A stretch of 64,000 bases of DNA from Nocardia vaccinii NBRC 15922 (GCF_001613305.1 NZ_BDCC01000015.1:1-64000), one strand, 5' to 3'. Shown: positions 54,166-63,260, counted from the stretch's first letter. The notes: generated from the sequence alone by a model not told the origin. Program-made: numbers and translations.

Positions 54166-55274
54166 TTGGGCAGACCCGCAATCCCCGCCAGCATGGATAC
54201 GATTCCGAAGTCCGGCCCCATATCCGAAAGACGCCCGGTATCGCAGCCCAGCTGTTTCATATGAAGCAGATTGCATACTTCCTTCACCATCTGCCCATCC
54301 AGGACAATCTTGTCCAGATCGGCGTGCACCCGGACCGCGCCGACATTTTGGTCGACCACTGCGTAAGCGTTGTCGGTAGCCAGTGGAAACACGTCCAGGA
54401 ATTCCGCGATACTGCGGTTGTAATCCGACAGCGTTTTGGCCACTACATTCGACTGAGACACCGTTGACCCCAGATTCCCGCGATTTTTCTGCAATATGTC
54501 GGTGGCTTGCGCCAGAATTTGCTCTAGCATGGCTCCGGTATTGCCGGTTCCGAAATTCTGGTCTGCGAGCAGATCGCTGAGCTGCCGGACACCTGTCGCG
54601 AAATCACGTATCGTGCGGTCGTTCTGTGCAGCAGCCGTCGCCATTGTATCCAGATTGTCAATCACCTTGGTGAGCGCATCGCGGGTGAGCGCGCGTTGGC
54701 CGTCGTTCATCTGCAGCGCCTTCGCGAGCTGGTCCAAAGAGCTCTTGATATCGTCACCGTTATGGTTGGTGATTGCTGCGCCGATATTCACCATATTCGC
54801 TATCGGGCCATGCCCGGCGCCATCGCCACCGAGCGATTTCGACAGCCTGTCCACCATTGCCAGTACGCTGTCGAATTCCACCGGAGTCCGTGTGTGATTC
54901 AGTCCTATCACAGCTCCGTTTGCCAGTGCCGAACCACCATTGTAAGCCGGGGTGAGCTCGATATGACGATCGGTAAGCACAGAATCGGATACAATCACCG
55001 CCATCGCGTCGGCTGGAATCGCGACGGTCTTGTCGAGGCTCATTCCGACATCTACCTCGTCGCCCTTCTGAACGATACTGGTTACTTTTCCGAGACGCAT
55101 GCCGAGTACCGAAACCGAATTTCCGGCATACAGACCCGCCACACTGTCGAACTGCGCGGTGATATTGATTTCATTGTCGTCCAACCGCACAAGAGGTACT
55201 CCGGAACAACCTACCAGGCCGAACAGAAAGACGACGATGGCGAAGAGTTTCGCTGAACGGGGTACTCGCCTCAT
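54162..55274 (-). CDS. mceD: Mce protein D of operon 2 with a lipobox
   Basis: A 370-residue Mce subunit starting at ATG 55274. Its signal peptide ends FAIVVFLFGLVGCSGVP, so LVGC is a good lipobox and the protein may be lipidated near residue 23. MCE domain: VAGLYAGNSVSVLGMRLGKV and IVSDSVLTDRHIEL, the D-type sequence (compare NSILTDRRVEL in operon 1). Usually only MceE is a lipoprotein, so this complex may have two lipid anchors. ATGA overlaps on both sides. Confidence 0.9.
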   Translation of the reverse strand: MRRVPRSAKLFAIVVFLFGLVGCSGVPLVRLDDNEINITAQFDSVAGLYAGNSVSVLGMRLGKVTSIVQKGDEVDVGMSLDKTVAIPADAMAVIVSDSVLTDRHIELTPAYNGGSALANGAVIGLNHTRTPVEFDSVLAMVDRLSKSLGGDGAGHGPIANMVNIGAAITNHNGDDIKSSLDQLAKALQMNDGQRALTRDALTKVIDNLDTMATAAAQNDRTIRDFATGVRQLSDLLADQNFGTGNTGAMLEQILAQATDILQKNRGNLGSTVSQSNVVAKTLSDYNRSIAEFLDVFPLATDNAYAVVDQNVGAVRVHADLDKIVLDGQMVKEVCNLLHMKQLGCDTGRLSDMGPDFGIVSMLAGIAGLPK

Positions 55275-56347
55275 TTGCAGTCCTTGAAATAGGGCGGGAG
55301 ATCGGCCTGCGCCGACCGTGCGCTCAGCGCGCACATGAACGAGTCCACGAATGCTCCGGCCGGCACGTTCGCGTCGAGTTCGGGACCGCTACCCGTCAGA
55401 TTCGCCCACGTTCGCCAGGGCACCGGAAGTATCTGCAGTACATTTCGCAGCAGGTCATCGTGCCTGCTCAGCATGCCGAGCATGGCATTCAGGTTGTCGA
55501 GCAAGCCTTGCACCTGCGAGCGGTCGTCCACCGCTATCGGCTTCAATTCCCGGACCACGGCACTGGTGGCACTGATCATCAGCTCGATCGAATGCCGCCG
55601 GGCCTGAATTTCCTGCAGCAGATCCCTTCCCTGGGTGAACAGGACACCGAGATTCGCTTGCTGATCCCTGATCACCGTCGTCAACCGGCTCGTCGTGGTG
55701 AGTAACGAGCCGATCTGCCCACGCCGGTTCGCGATAACCACGGACAGCGTGCGAATATTCTGCATCACGGGGGTTATCAGCTGCGGTAACCCGCCGAGCT
55801 GGCTGGACAGCTTCGTCAGCGCGTCGCCTACCTTATCGGCATCGACCTGGTCGAAGGTCGTGGTGGCGCCGGCCAGTGCGGACTGCAGATCGTACGGAAC
55901 GCTGGTGTGCGCCAACGGAACCCTGCCGCCTGGCAAAGAACCCGATCCCGCCGGAACCAGGTCGACGTAGCGCGAGCCGAGTAGTGTCGTCAGCTTGATC
56001 GACGCGCTCGTATCCGCGCCCAGTTCGATGTCGTCGGCGAGGCTCATCGTGACGACCACATGGTTGCCCGCGAGGCGTATACCGACGACATGCCCTGCGG
56101 ATACGCCCGCTACGGTCACCCGGTCCCCCGCCTCGAGCTGGGCCGCCTGAGCGAAGTCGGCTTCCACGCTGCGTTGTCCGACGTTCAGCGAAGAGACGAC
56201 AAGAACGATCGTCACCGCCACGACGAGCACCGCCACAGCCGCTGAGCCCAGCCACGCGTTCCGGTCACGCTGCATACTGCGAAATGTCGCATGTCTCAGC
56301 TGCGACGATGCCGCGGTCATGCCTTTCGGAAATACGTTCGAACGCAC
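55271..56347 (-). CDS. mceC: Mce protein C of operon 2
   Basis: A 358-residue MceC. I choose GTG 56347, which has AGAAGG five bases upstream; ATG 56320 and an upstream ATG at 56407 (overlapping mceB by 50 bases) are alternatives. Signal anchor SAAVAVLVVAVTIVLVVSSL; MCE domain AAQLEAGDRVTVAGVSAGHV and LTTLLGSRYVDLVPAG; C-terminus with a Cys pair (FMCALSA, FKDCK). Confidence 0.88.
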   Translation of the reverse strand: MRSNVFPKGMTAASSQLRHATFRSMQRDRNAWLGSAAVAVLVVAVTIVLVVSSLNVGQRSVEADFAQAAQLEAGDRVTVAGVSAGHVVGIRLAGNHVVVTMSLADDIELGADTSASIKLTTLLGSRYVDLVPAGSGSLPGGRVPLAHTSVPYDLQSALAGATTTFDQVDADKVGDALTKLSSQLGGLPQLITPVMQNIRTLSVVIANRRGQIGSLLTTTSRLTTVIRDQQANLGVLFTQGRDLLQEIQARRHSIELMISATSAVVRELKPIAVDDRSQVQGLLDNLNAMLGMLSRHDDLLRNVLQILPVPWRTWANLTGSGPELDANVPAGAFVDSFMCALSARSAQADLPPYFKDCK

Positions 56348-56357
56348 CACTGCCTTC

Positions 56358-57395
56358 TCACCTACATCTCGGGGAGTGCTCGGCGTTGCCGCCGGGGGTC
56401 GCGGCATCGACGATTTCCGGGATCAACGGCGCCATACCGGGAACCAGCGACAGTCGTACGTCGCAGACGTACGCATCGACATAACTTCCGCTCTGTGCCA
56501 TGCGGGCGAGCCCTTTCAGCAGGAGCGGCAGGTTGAAGCTGAAATATTCGAACTTGTACTTATTGTCCACGAAATGCTGGGTGAACCCCGGCTTCCGACC
56601 CAGCATGCCGTTCAGTTCGGGCTCGACGCCGGAAAGAACCGTGGACGCCTTCCCGACCACATCGGAGATCCGATCCATCGAATCGAATAAGTCTTTGCGA
56701 TTACTCTCCAGACCGGTCATTATCGAGCGCGTCTGCGCTATCACCGTCGTCAGGTTGGCGCTCTGGTTCGCAAGAGCGCCGACGACGCTGTCCAGGTTGG
56801 TAATGACCTGGCCGAGGATCTCGTCCGGGCCCGCGAACGACCGCGCGAGCTGCGCCACGTCCGCAACCAGTACGGTGATCGCCCCGTTATTTCCCTGCAG
56901 AGCCTTGATCAGCGCATCCGATATATTGTCTATCGCATTACGGTCGAGCGTGCTGAACAACGGCTCGAAACCGTTCAGCAGACGGGAAATATCGAAGGAA
57001 GGCTCGGTATGGTCGACCGCGATCACCGCACCCGGCCGCAACGGCGTAGTGCCGCTTTTCTTGTCCGATGCCAAACCGAGGTAGCGTTGCCCGATCAGAT
57101 TCTGGTATGTCACCGATACAGTGGTGTCGGCGCGCAGGACCTGGTTGCTCTGTACGTCGAAGACTACTTTCGCGAGCGTCCGGTCGAGTTTTATCGAAGC
57201 GACACGGCCTACGCGTACGCCAGCCATGCGGACATCGTCGCCTACATTCAGTCCGGACACGTCGGTGAAAAGGGCAGAGTAGCTGTTCGTCGGCCCGTTG
57301 ATCCGACGCTCGAGGGTCGTAAAAACCGACCAGGTCAGAAATACTGTCACGACGAGGAATACCGCCAGCACGAGTAATGATTTGCGGTAGGTCAT
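56358..57395 (-). CDS. mceB: Mce protein B of operon 2
   Basis: A 345-residue MceB starting at ATG 57395, overlapping the mceA stop (ATGA). Signal anchor LLVLAVFLVVTVFLTWSVF; MCE domain FTDVSGLNVGDDVRMAGVRV and TYQNLIGQRYLGLASD; C-terminal Cys residues (DAYVCDVRL, SPRCR). The long frame upstream in the same phase is overlap with mceA and not coding. Confidence 0.92.
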   Translation of the reverse strand: MTYRKSLLVLAVFLVVTVFLTWSVFTTLERRINGPTNSYSALFTDVSGLNVGDDVRMAGVRVGRVASIKLDRTLAKVVFDVQSNQVLRADTTVSVTYQNLIGQRYLGLASDKKSGTTPLRPGAVIAVDHTEPSFDISRLLNGFEPLFSTLDRNAIDNISDALIKALQGNNGAITVLVADVAQLARSFAGPDEILGQVITNLDSVVGALANQSANLTTVIAQTRSIMTGLESNRKDLFDSMDRISDVVGKASTVLSGVEPELNGMLGRKPGFTQHFVDNKYKFEYFSFNLPLLLKGLARMAQSGSYVDAYVCDVRLSLVPGMAPLIPEIVDAATPGGNAEHSPRCR

Positions 57396-58714
57396 TTTCC
57401 GCCCCCATTCGGGGTATCGGTTATCGATACGCTGGTCCCGCGGATCACGGGGCCGAGCAGAATATCCGAGGCGGCGTTGGGTCCTCCGCCGAGGATCGAG
57501 GCGATCTGCTGCTGCTCGTGCAGGCTGCCGACAGGCCCGATGGCGGTGCTCGCCAAACCGGGCGGCACCTGGAAATCTCCGGGCCGAAGACCTGCCGCGA
57601 CCGGTGGCACGGAATTCACCGGGCCCGTCGTACAGCTGGGGCCGCGCAGATCGCCGTATCTCGGGCAATCTGCTCGCGTGTACTGACGATTGGGCGTCAA
57701 CTGCACGATGACGTCGCCGGTCAGCCGTTGCTTGTTGCGGTCCCAGACCTTGGTCGTGAACACGGTGGTGAGTTGTGTGATCGAGGTGGTGATCTGCGGA
57801 AAATGACTGGCGCCGTCGCCCAGAGCCGCCACCATCGGCGAGGCGTGGCCGGTGATCTGGATGATGCGGTCGGTGTTGTTGTCGAGCGCGCTGCCGATCG
57901 TCGCGGACGTGTGTAGCCCGCCGGTGAGCAATGCGGAAAGATTTTCCTTCTCCTGCGCGACAGCCAGCAACGGCAGCACCGCATGGTGCAGAGCGTCGAG
58001 CAATTCGGGCGCAGCGAACTCCAGATCGTCGAGGGCACGTGCCAGCGAGTCGATCATGGACGACGCCGCGGTGACGGATACGGCCCGGTCGAGTTGGTCG
58101 ACGATATCCCGCAGCTGCAGCCCCGCGTTGTGTATGCCGGCGCCCTGACCGCTGGTCGCTTCGGCCAGGACGGCCAGCATCCCGACAGTCTTGTCCGCGC
58201 CGTCGCGGCCGACCGCCGCCATGATCCGGCGGAGCTGATCGAGCGAGGTCTGCAGCCGCACGGTCGCCAGGCTGCGATCTTGCGCTATCCGGGCCCCGCC
58301 GGTCAGCGCCGGCGCTTCGCCCTTGTACAGCAGCTGGACCGATGGGACGGCGAAGACGTTGCTCGGGACCACGCGTGCTGTCACCGTCTCCGGGATATCG
58401 TGCACAGCGGGTTCGTCGAGTTCGATCGAAACGTCAGTCATATCGCTCTGGGCCGCGGGCGCGACTTTGGTCACCGTGCCTACCCGAACGCCCTGGAACT
58501 TGACGTCGGATTTCGGCGGCAGTCCGTCGCCGACATCCTGCATCAAGGCCGTGATCGCTACGGTCCGGCGGAAGGTCCCCCGTGACTGGGCGATCATCAC
58601 TGCGGCAACGAGAATTATGACGACTATAAAACAGAGTCCGGCCAAGAATAATTGAATTCCTGATGGCCCTCGGCCGCTTGGTTCGAATGTCGTGGACACG
58701 TTAAAATCACTCAC
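57392..58714 (-). CDS. mceA: Mce protein A of operon 2
   Basis: A 440-residue MceA and the first gene of the second mce operon. Signal anchor LFLAGLCFIVVIILVAAVMIA; MCE domain GLPPKSDVKFQGVRVGTVTKV and VPSNVFAVPSVQLLYKG; long helical part and a loop with a Cys pair (RADCPRYGDLRGPSC). Longer than MceA of operon 1. Its 5-prime leader of about 150 bases starts at a promoter overlapping a GTCAAC palindrome. Confidence 0.93.
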   Translation of the reverse strand: MSDFNVSTTFEPSGRGPSGIQLFLAGLCFIVVIILVAAVMIAQSRGTFRRTVAITALMQDVGDGLPPKSDVKFQGVRVGTVTKVAPAAQSDMTDVSIELDEPAVHDIPETVTARVVPSNVFAVPSVQLLYKGEAPALTGGARIAQDRSLATVRLQTSLDQLRRIMAAVGRDGADKTVGMLAVLAEATSGQGAGIHNAGLQLRDIVDQLDRAVSVTAASSMIDSLARALDDLEFAAPELLDALHHAVLPLLAVAQEKENLSALLTGGLHTSATIGSALDNNTDRIIQITGHASPMVAALGDGASHFPQITTSITQLTTVFTTKVWDRNKQRLTGDVIVQLTPNRQYTRADCPRYGDLRGPSCTTGPVNSVPPVAAGLRPGDFQVPPGLASTAIGPVGSLHEQQQIASILGGGPNAASDILLGPVIRGTSVSITDTPNGGGK

Positions 58715-58870
58715 TCGCGTATGACTTCAAGGCCGAGCGACGGACCCTCGACAGAAGTCCACGCTAGGTCGTACTCAGTGAAGTTGGCATTGCTCTCCGG
58801 CTTTCACACACTCGCCGCCAGGTTCCTGATACGACCTCCAGCAAATTGCGAAAATTAGACCGCTGCGGCA

Positions 58871-58912
58871 ACTGTAACCCAGGTCACATGTCCTGTCAAC
58901 GCGCGAGTTGAC
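58871..58912 (-). promoter_or_regulatory. Promoter of mce operon 2 with GTCAAC-type operator (site 2)
   Basis: On the minus strand TTGACA (58899-58894), 17 bases, TACAGT (58876-58871). The palindrome GTCAACGCGCGAGTTGAC (58895-58912) covers the -35 box. Same architecture as sites 1 and 3. Bases 58715-58870 form the untranslated leader. Confidence 0.7.
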
Positions 58913-59002
58913 GACCATCGGGACCACCCCCACGGCCACAACGAGGCAGGCAGCGGACTACGGAACGCGCCAACCTCATTTGGCGACGATGTCCGCGTGG
59001 CT

Positions 59003-59044
59003 GTCAACATCAGTGTTGACAGCCCCTCTGCCGTCGGCTAATCT
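59003..59044 (+). promoter_or_regulatory. Promoter of the MaoC/acyl-CoA dehydrogenase operon with operator (site 3)
   Basis: GTCAACATCAGTGTTGAC (59003-59020) is extended to 11-bp arms by the next two bases on each side. TTGACA (59016-59021), 17 bases, TAATCT (59039-59044) is a near-consensus promoter whose -35 lies in the palindrome. The leader to the MaoC start is about 190 bases and holds an 8-residue mini-ORF (59070-59096) after GGGGAAGAG. Confidence 0.72.
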
Positions 59045-59241
59045 GGGTGCCAGATTGGGGAAGAGTCTCATGGACGAACCCCTGGCAAACCAATGACTCG
59101 GCATTCCCGAGTGGAAGCGGCAAACTGATATCGAATATTCATCGAACAGCGTCGGCTATGCCTAGCGAAGGCATTCGCCGAGAGCGGCCTCTTTATGTTC
59201 GGCCGGCGCCCAGGTGAATATCTCTATTGCGCGGAGGCCAA

Positions 59242-59718
59242 ATGATCGGCGCGGCACCAGCTGTCGAGTACGAGAGCCTGTCGGATTTCGCATCCATGCT
59301 GGGTAAACATCTCGGCTACAGCGGCTGGCATACCTTGGGCCAGGAGCAGGTAGATGCATTCGCGGCAGCGACCGGCGACCATCAATGGATTCACACCGAC
59401 CCCGTTCGAGCCGCCGACGGCCCGTACGGTGGCACCATCGCACACGGCTACCTCGTACTGTCTCTGGTTCCGATTCTGGTTCAGCAGATCTACCGGGTGT
59501 CGGGTCTGTCGATGGCGGTGAACTACGGCTCCGACAAACTGCGGTTCCCGGCACCGGTCCGAGTCGGTTCACGTATCCGGGCCGGCGCCGAACTCACCGC
59601 TATCGACATAACCGAGGGGCGCGGGCGCGCAACCGTGCGGGTGACGGTGACGGCCGACGGCGGCGATCGCCCGGTATGTGTCGTCGACACCATCGCAGTC
59701 ATGGTCGCCGCCGACTGA
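59242..59718 (+). CDS. MaoC-family (R)-enoyl-CoA hydratase
   Basis: A 158-residue single hotdog hydratase, ATG 59242 after GGAGG. The hydratase-2 signature is ATGDHQWIHTDPVRAADGPYGG followed by TIAHGYLVLSL, with the catalytic Asp and His present. FPAPVRVGSRIRAGAEL is the second family block. Such proteins hydrate enoyl-CoA esters, alone or with a DUF35 partner. It heads the plus-strand operon that diverges from mce operon 2. Confidence 0.92.
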   Translation: MIGAAPAVEYESLSDFASMLGKHLGYSGWHTLGQEQVDAFAAATGDHQWIHTDPVRAADGPYGGTIAHGYLVLSLVPILVQQIYRVSGLSMAVNYGSDKLRFPAPVRVGSRIRAGAELTAIDITEGRGRATVRVTVTADGGDRPVCVVDTIAVMVAAD

Positions 59719-59769
59719 CCCACCCGACCGCACGAGATTCCCGTCACGACAGAGGAGTTGCGTAAGTTC

Positions 59770-60963
59770 ATGACGACGCTCGACTACGGCATATTCGATT
59801 GCGACACGCATTGTTACGAGACGCGTGACGCCTTCACCCGCTACCTGCCGAAAAAATTTCTCGATCGTGCCATCACGCCGGTGCGGACCGCCGACGGCGC
59901 GGAAGCCATCATGGCCGGGCACCGGATCGCGACATTCAACAGCGAGTCTGGGCTGGGATTCGATCTGGCCTATCGACCGGGTTCGCTGAAGGAGATGCTC
60001 AAGCAGATGGGCTCGGGAAATCCCGACGAATCCTACGAGCCGCAGCCCATGCGCCCGGAATATATCGAACGAACTCCCCGTCTCGAATTAATGGAACGTC
60101 AATCCGTCGATCGAGCCGTGATATTTCCTGCGGGTATGGCACTGTCCGCCGAACATTACGTCGACGACACCGAGGCGCTCTACGCAAATATTCGTTCCTT
60201 CAATCGGTGGTTCGATGAGGTCTGGGGATTCAATTATAAGGAAACTCTGTACGCGACAGCGCTATTGTCGCTTCGCGATCTCGATTCCGCGATAGCCGAG
60301 ACCGAGGCCATCATCGAACAGGGCGCCAAACTCGTGCTGTTGCCGACCGGACCGGCGTACGGCAGGTCGCCCGGCGACCCGTATTTCGATCCGGTATACG
60401 CACGCCTGGCAGAAGCCGGCTGCATCCTGGTATTCCACATCCAGCCGTTCTGGTATTTCGATGCCATCTCACCCGACTGGGGGCACAGCTCCGACCCTGC
60501 CGCATGGCATATGTCGGCCTGGCAGTGGATGAACGTCTACGGCCAACGTCCCGTCGAGGACACGTTGTCGGCGCTGATCTTCGATAATCTCTTCGGAAGA
60601 TTCCCGGCCTTGAAGGTGCTGGTCGCCGAGCACGGTGCCGAATGGATACCGCCATTTCTCAGGCATATGGACAAGAGCCGTGGCATGGGCCGGAACGGTC
60701 CGTGGATCGGGGGCCGGCTGACCGAACGGCCTTCGGAGATCTTCCGGCGGCATGTACGCGTGGCCCCTTACCCGGAAGACGACATCCCGGCCCTCGTCTC
60801 CGGTTTGGGCGATGCGGATTGTCTGGTGATGGGCTCGGACTTCCCTCATGCCGAGGGCGTCGCCGAACCGGCCGACTTCGCCGACCTGCTCGCGCCGCTC
60901 GATGACGGGACCGTCCGGCAGATCATTCGTGGTAATGCAGATGACCTGTTCGACCGCAACTGA
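59770..60963 (+). CDS. Amidohydrolase-family (TIM-barrel) enzyme
   Basis: A 397-residue amidohydrolase-2-type enzyme. The N-terminal metal motif is variant (IFDCDTHCYETRDAF), with later conserved parts FPAGMALSAE, LVFHIQPFWYFDAI, FPALKVLVAEHGAEWIPPFLRHMD and MGSDFPHAEG, including the metal-binding Asp at the end. The family hydrolyses or decarboxylates ring compounds and is frequent in actinobacterial steroid and aromatic pathways. Start ATG 59770 is preferred; TTG 59758 would abut the GAGGAG site. Confidence 0.86.
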   Translation: MTTLDYGIFDCDTHCYETRDAFTRYLPKKFLDRAITPVRTADGAEAIMAGHRIATFNSESGLGFDLAYRPGSLKEMLKQMGSGNPDESYEPQPMRPEYIERTPRLELMERQSVDRAVIFPAGMALSAEHYVDDTEALYANIRSFNRWFDEVWGFNYKETLYATALLSLRDLDSAIAETEAIIEQGAKLVLLPTGPAYGRSPGDPYFDPVYARLAEAGCILVFHIQPFWYFDAISPDWGHSSDPAAWHMSAWQWMNVYGQRPVEDTLSALIFDNLFGRFPALKVLVAEHGAEWIPPFLRHMDKSRGMGRNGPWIGGRLTERPSEIFRRHVRVAPYPEDDIPALVSGLGDADCLVMGSDFPHAEGVAEPADFADLLAPLDDGTVRQIIRGNADDLFDRN

Positions 60964-60984
60964 CCGGACCATCCGGTCCGGTCA
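60961..60984 (+). other. Intercistronic hairpin
   Basis: TGACCGGACC-ATCC-GGTCCGGTCA: a perfect 10-bp stem with a 4-base loop that includes the stop codon of the amidohydrolase gene. No U-tract follows, and the next gene starts 24 bases later, so it may dampen read-through or protect an mRNA end rather than fully terminate. Confidence 0.6.
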
Positions 60985-61008
60985 CGCCGTAGAAGAGACG
61001 GTGCCACA

Positions 61009-61965
61009 GTGAGCAGCGGCAATTCCGATATGGATCTGCTCCGGCAGACAGCGCGTGAATATCTCGCCAAACGCGGGGCATCCGGCTCCCTCAGCGGTCT
61101 GGCGGCATTGGACTGGATCGGTCTGCTGGTCGACGAAGAACTTTCCGGCGCCGGCTGGCGCCCGCTCGAAAGTTGCGTCGTCGCAGAAGAATTGGGTCGT
61201 GCGTGTGACGGTTCACCATGGCTGGGTACCGTGCTCGCGGCCGCCGCGGTATCCGGCGCCCCGGCCGAGATCCGCGAACGGTGGCTGCCGTCGCTGTTGA
61301 GCGGGGAGGCCGTCGGTGGTTTCGTGATGGCCGGCCGTTCGGTGCGGATTGTGGCCGCCGACGAGGCCGACCTGCTGATCGTCGCCGCGCCGACGGGACT
61401 GCGGTTGATCGAACAGCTCGCGGGTCAACCGCGTCGGCCCGACCCCGACTCGCTCGATTCCACTCGGTCGATATGGCGAGTCGACATCTCGGCGGCCACC
61501 GGCACCGATATCGGCGATTCCGCTCGCTCGACGCTGATGTGTGCGATGGGGCAACTACTCGTCTGCGCGGATGCGATCGGCGCCATGGCCGGCGCACTGG
61601 AACGACTGGTGACCTATCTGTCGTCCCGCATAGCGTTCGGTGCTCCGATCGCCAGCTTTCAGGCCGTGCGCCATCGACTGGTGGACCTTCTCGTCATCGT
61701 CGTGAAAAGCCGTGCGGTGGTGGCGAAGGCGGCCCGGGCACTGGCCGAGGGCGCCGACGCGACAGCTCTCGCCGCCACGGCCCACGCCTTCGTGGTCTCC
61801 AAGGCGGTATGGCTGATCGACGAGTGCATGCAGCTTTCCGGAGGTATCGGTTTCACCTGGGATTACCCCCTCCACCACGAGCTGCGTCGCGTCTCGGCGG
61901 ACGCCTGGTTGATGGGCACGGCCCGCGACAGTCGCGCTCACCTCGCCGAGGTGTCGGGATGGTGA
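61009..61965 (+). CDS. Acyl-CoA dehydrogenase, short subunit
   Basis: A 318-residue acyl-CoA dehydrogenase starting at GTG 61009. It lacks much of the normal N-terminal helical domain compared with 380 to 400-residue members. The C-terminal motifs VSKAVWLIDECMQLSGGIGFTWDYPLHHELRR are intact. Short subunits of this kind pair with a full-length partner to form alpha2-beta2 dehydrogenases in steroid side-chain oxidation. The next gene, overlapping by seven bases, encodes that likely partner. Confidence 0.88.
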   Translation: MSSGNSDMDLLRQTAREYLAKRGASGSLSGLAALDWIGLLVDEELSGAGWRPLESCVVAEELGRACDGSPWLGTVLAAAAVSGAPAEIRERWLPSLLSGEAVGGFVMAGRSVRIVAADEADLLIVAAPTGLRLIEQLAGQPRRPDPDSLDSTRSIWRVDISAATGTDIGDSARSTLMCAMGQLLVCADAIGAMAGALERLVTYLSSRIAFGAPIASFQAVRHRLVDLLVIVVKSRAVVAKAARALAEGADATALAATAHAFVVSKAVWLIDECMQLSGGIGFTWDYPLHHELRRVSADAWLMGTARDSRAHLAEVSGW

Positions 61966-63167
61966 GCCCCGCAGCGGTCCGCCCGTCCGAGCGGGAGCTG
62001 GCCATGTTCCGGGTGCGGGTGCGGGAGTTCATCAGCGACAACGCCCCTCCCGTGACGGCCAGAGAAGGGCACCGCGCCCCCGAGAATCCGCAGCAGGAGG
62101 CACTGCTGCGGTCCTGGTTCGCGGCACTGTTCGCCGAGGGCCTCAGTGGTGGCGACTGGCCCGTCGAATACGGCGGGCGCGCCGATCACCATCCGCTGCA
62201 CGACCGCATCGTCAGTGAGGAGATCCTGCGCGCTCGGGCGCCACGTCCGGTCGACCAGGTGAACCTCGCCGCACATGTGCTCCTGCACTTCGGCACGGCG
62301 GCACAAAAGCAAATCTATCTACCACCGATCCGACGCAGCGAACATATCTGGTGCCAGCTGCTGAGCGAATCCGATGCCGGCAGCGATATCGCCGCGGTGC
62401 GATCCAGGGCAGCGCCGAATTCGCAGGGCGGATGGACTTTGAACGGGCACAAGATCTGGATCACCGACGGACACTGGGCCGATATGGGCCTGGCGCTGGT
62501 GAGAACCGACCCGTCGCAGGCACGCCATCACGGCCTGTCCGTCTTCCTGGTACCGATGACGGCACCGGGTATGGAGGTACGGCCGATCCGGACGGCCGCC
62601 GGTACCTTCGAGATCAACGAGGTGGTTTTCGACGAGGTCGCCCTGCCGCCGGAATCACTCGTCGGCCGGCCGGGACAGGGCTGGTCGATCATCATGACCG
62701 GACTGGAGTTCGAACGTTTCGGTATCGGCGGCAACGTCGTGCTGCTCGAACTACTCATCGATGACCTGCTGCTGCTGGCTCGTCATCTGGAGATAGACGG
62801 CCGTCCCCTCATCCACATCGACGATATCCGCCACCGTATCGCCGAATTGGCGGTCGAGGCGGAGGTAGCGAAGGCATTCATCGACGACCATGTCGAACGG
62901 ATGCTCGACGGTGCGGACGCCACCGGTGACGCAGCCGTGGCGAAGATCAGCTTCGCGGAGACCTACCACGCGATCGCGTCCTTCGGCGCGGCGCTCGCAA
63001 GCTCGGCCGTACCTCGCGAATTCGGCAGCACCGACGAGATCGAACAGGCGAAACAGCGACTGCGCGAGTGCTGGCTGTGGTCACGGGCCTACACCATATC
63101 GGGCGGCAGTACGGAGATGATGCGCAATGTTCTCGCCAAACGCCGGCTTGGCTTACCGGATTCGTGA
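61959..63167 (+). CDS. Acyl-CoA dehydrogenase, long subunit
   Basis: A 402-residue acyl-CoA dehydrogenase. FAD and substrate motifs: LLSESDAGSDIAAVRSRA, WTLNGHKIWITDGHWADMGL, VFDEVALPPESLVG, and the end SGGSTEMMRNVLAKRRLGLP. ATG 61959 overlaps the preceding stop; GTG 61962 gives a GTGA overlap. It should oxidise an acyl-CoA to the enoyl-CoA that the MaoC protein then hydrates. Similar paired dehydrogenases are FadE26/27 and FadE28/29 in mycobacteria. Confidence 0.92.
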   Translation: MVSPAAVRPSERELAMFRVRVREFISDNAPPVTAREGHRAPENPQQEALLRSWFAALFAEGLSGGDWPVEYGGRADHHPLHDRIVSEEILRARAPRPVDQVNLAAHVLLHFGTAAQKQIYLPPIRRSEHIWCQLLSESDAGSDIAAVRSRAAPNSQGGWTLNGHKIWITDGHWADMGLALVRTDPSQARHHGLSVFLVPMTAPGMEVRPIRTAAGTFEINEVVFDEVALPPESLVGRPGQGWSIIMTGLEFERFGIGGNVVLLELLIDDLLLLARHLEIDGRPLIHIDDIRHRIAELAVEAEVAKAFIDDHVERMLDGADATGDAAVAKISFAETYHAIASFGAALASSAVPREFGSTDEIEQAKQRLRECWLWSRAYTISGGSTEMMRNVLAKRRLGLPDS

Positions 63168-63260
63168 TATGCCGGTTTCTCGGCCGATAACCGTCGCCGT
63201 CGAGAACGGTAACGGTGGTTGTGGATCGGTTCGTCGCGTCAACAGGAGAGCTGGAGCCCG

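Noticed and set aside
61218..63167. 649-residue frame read as one acyl-CoA dehydrogenase
   Set aside because: The first 247 residues are an out-of-frame shadow of the short subunit gene; the real start is ATG 61959.
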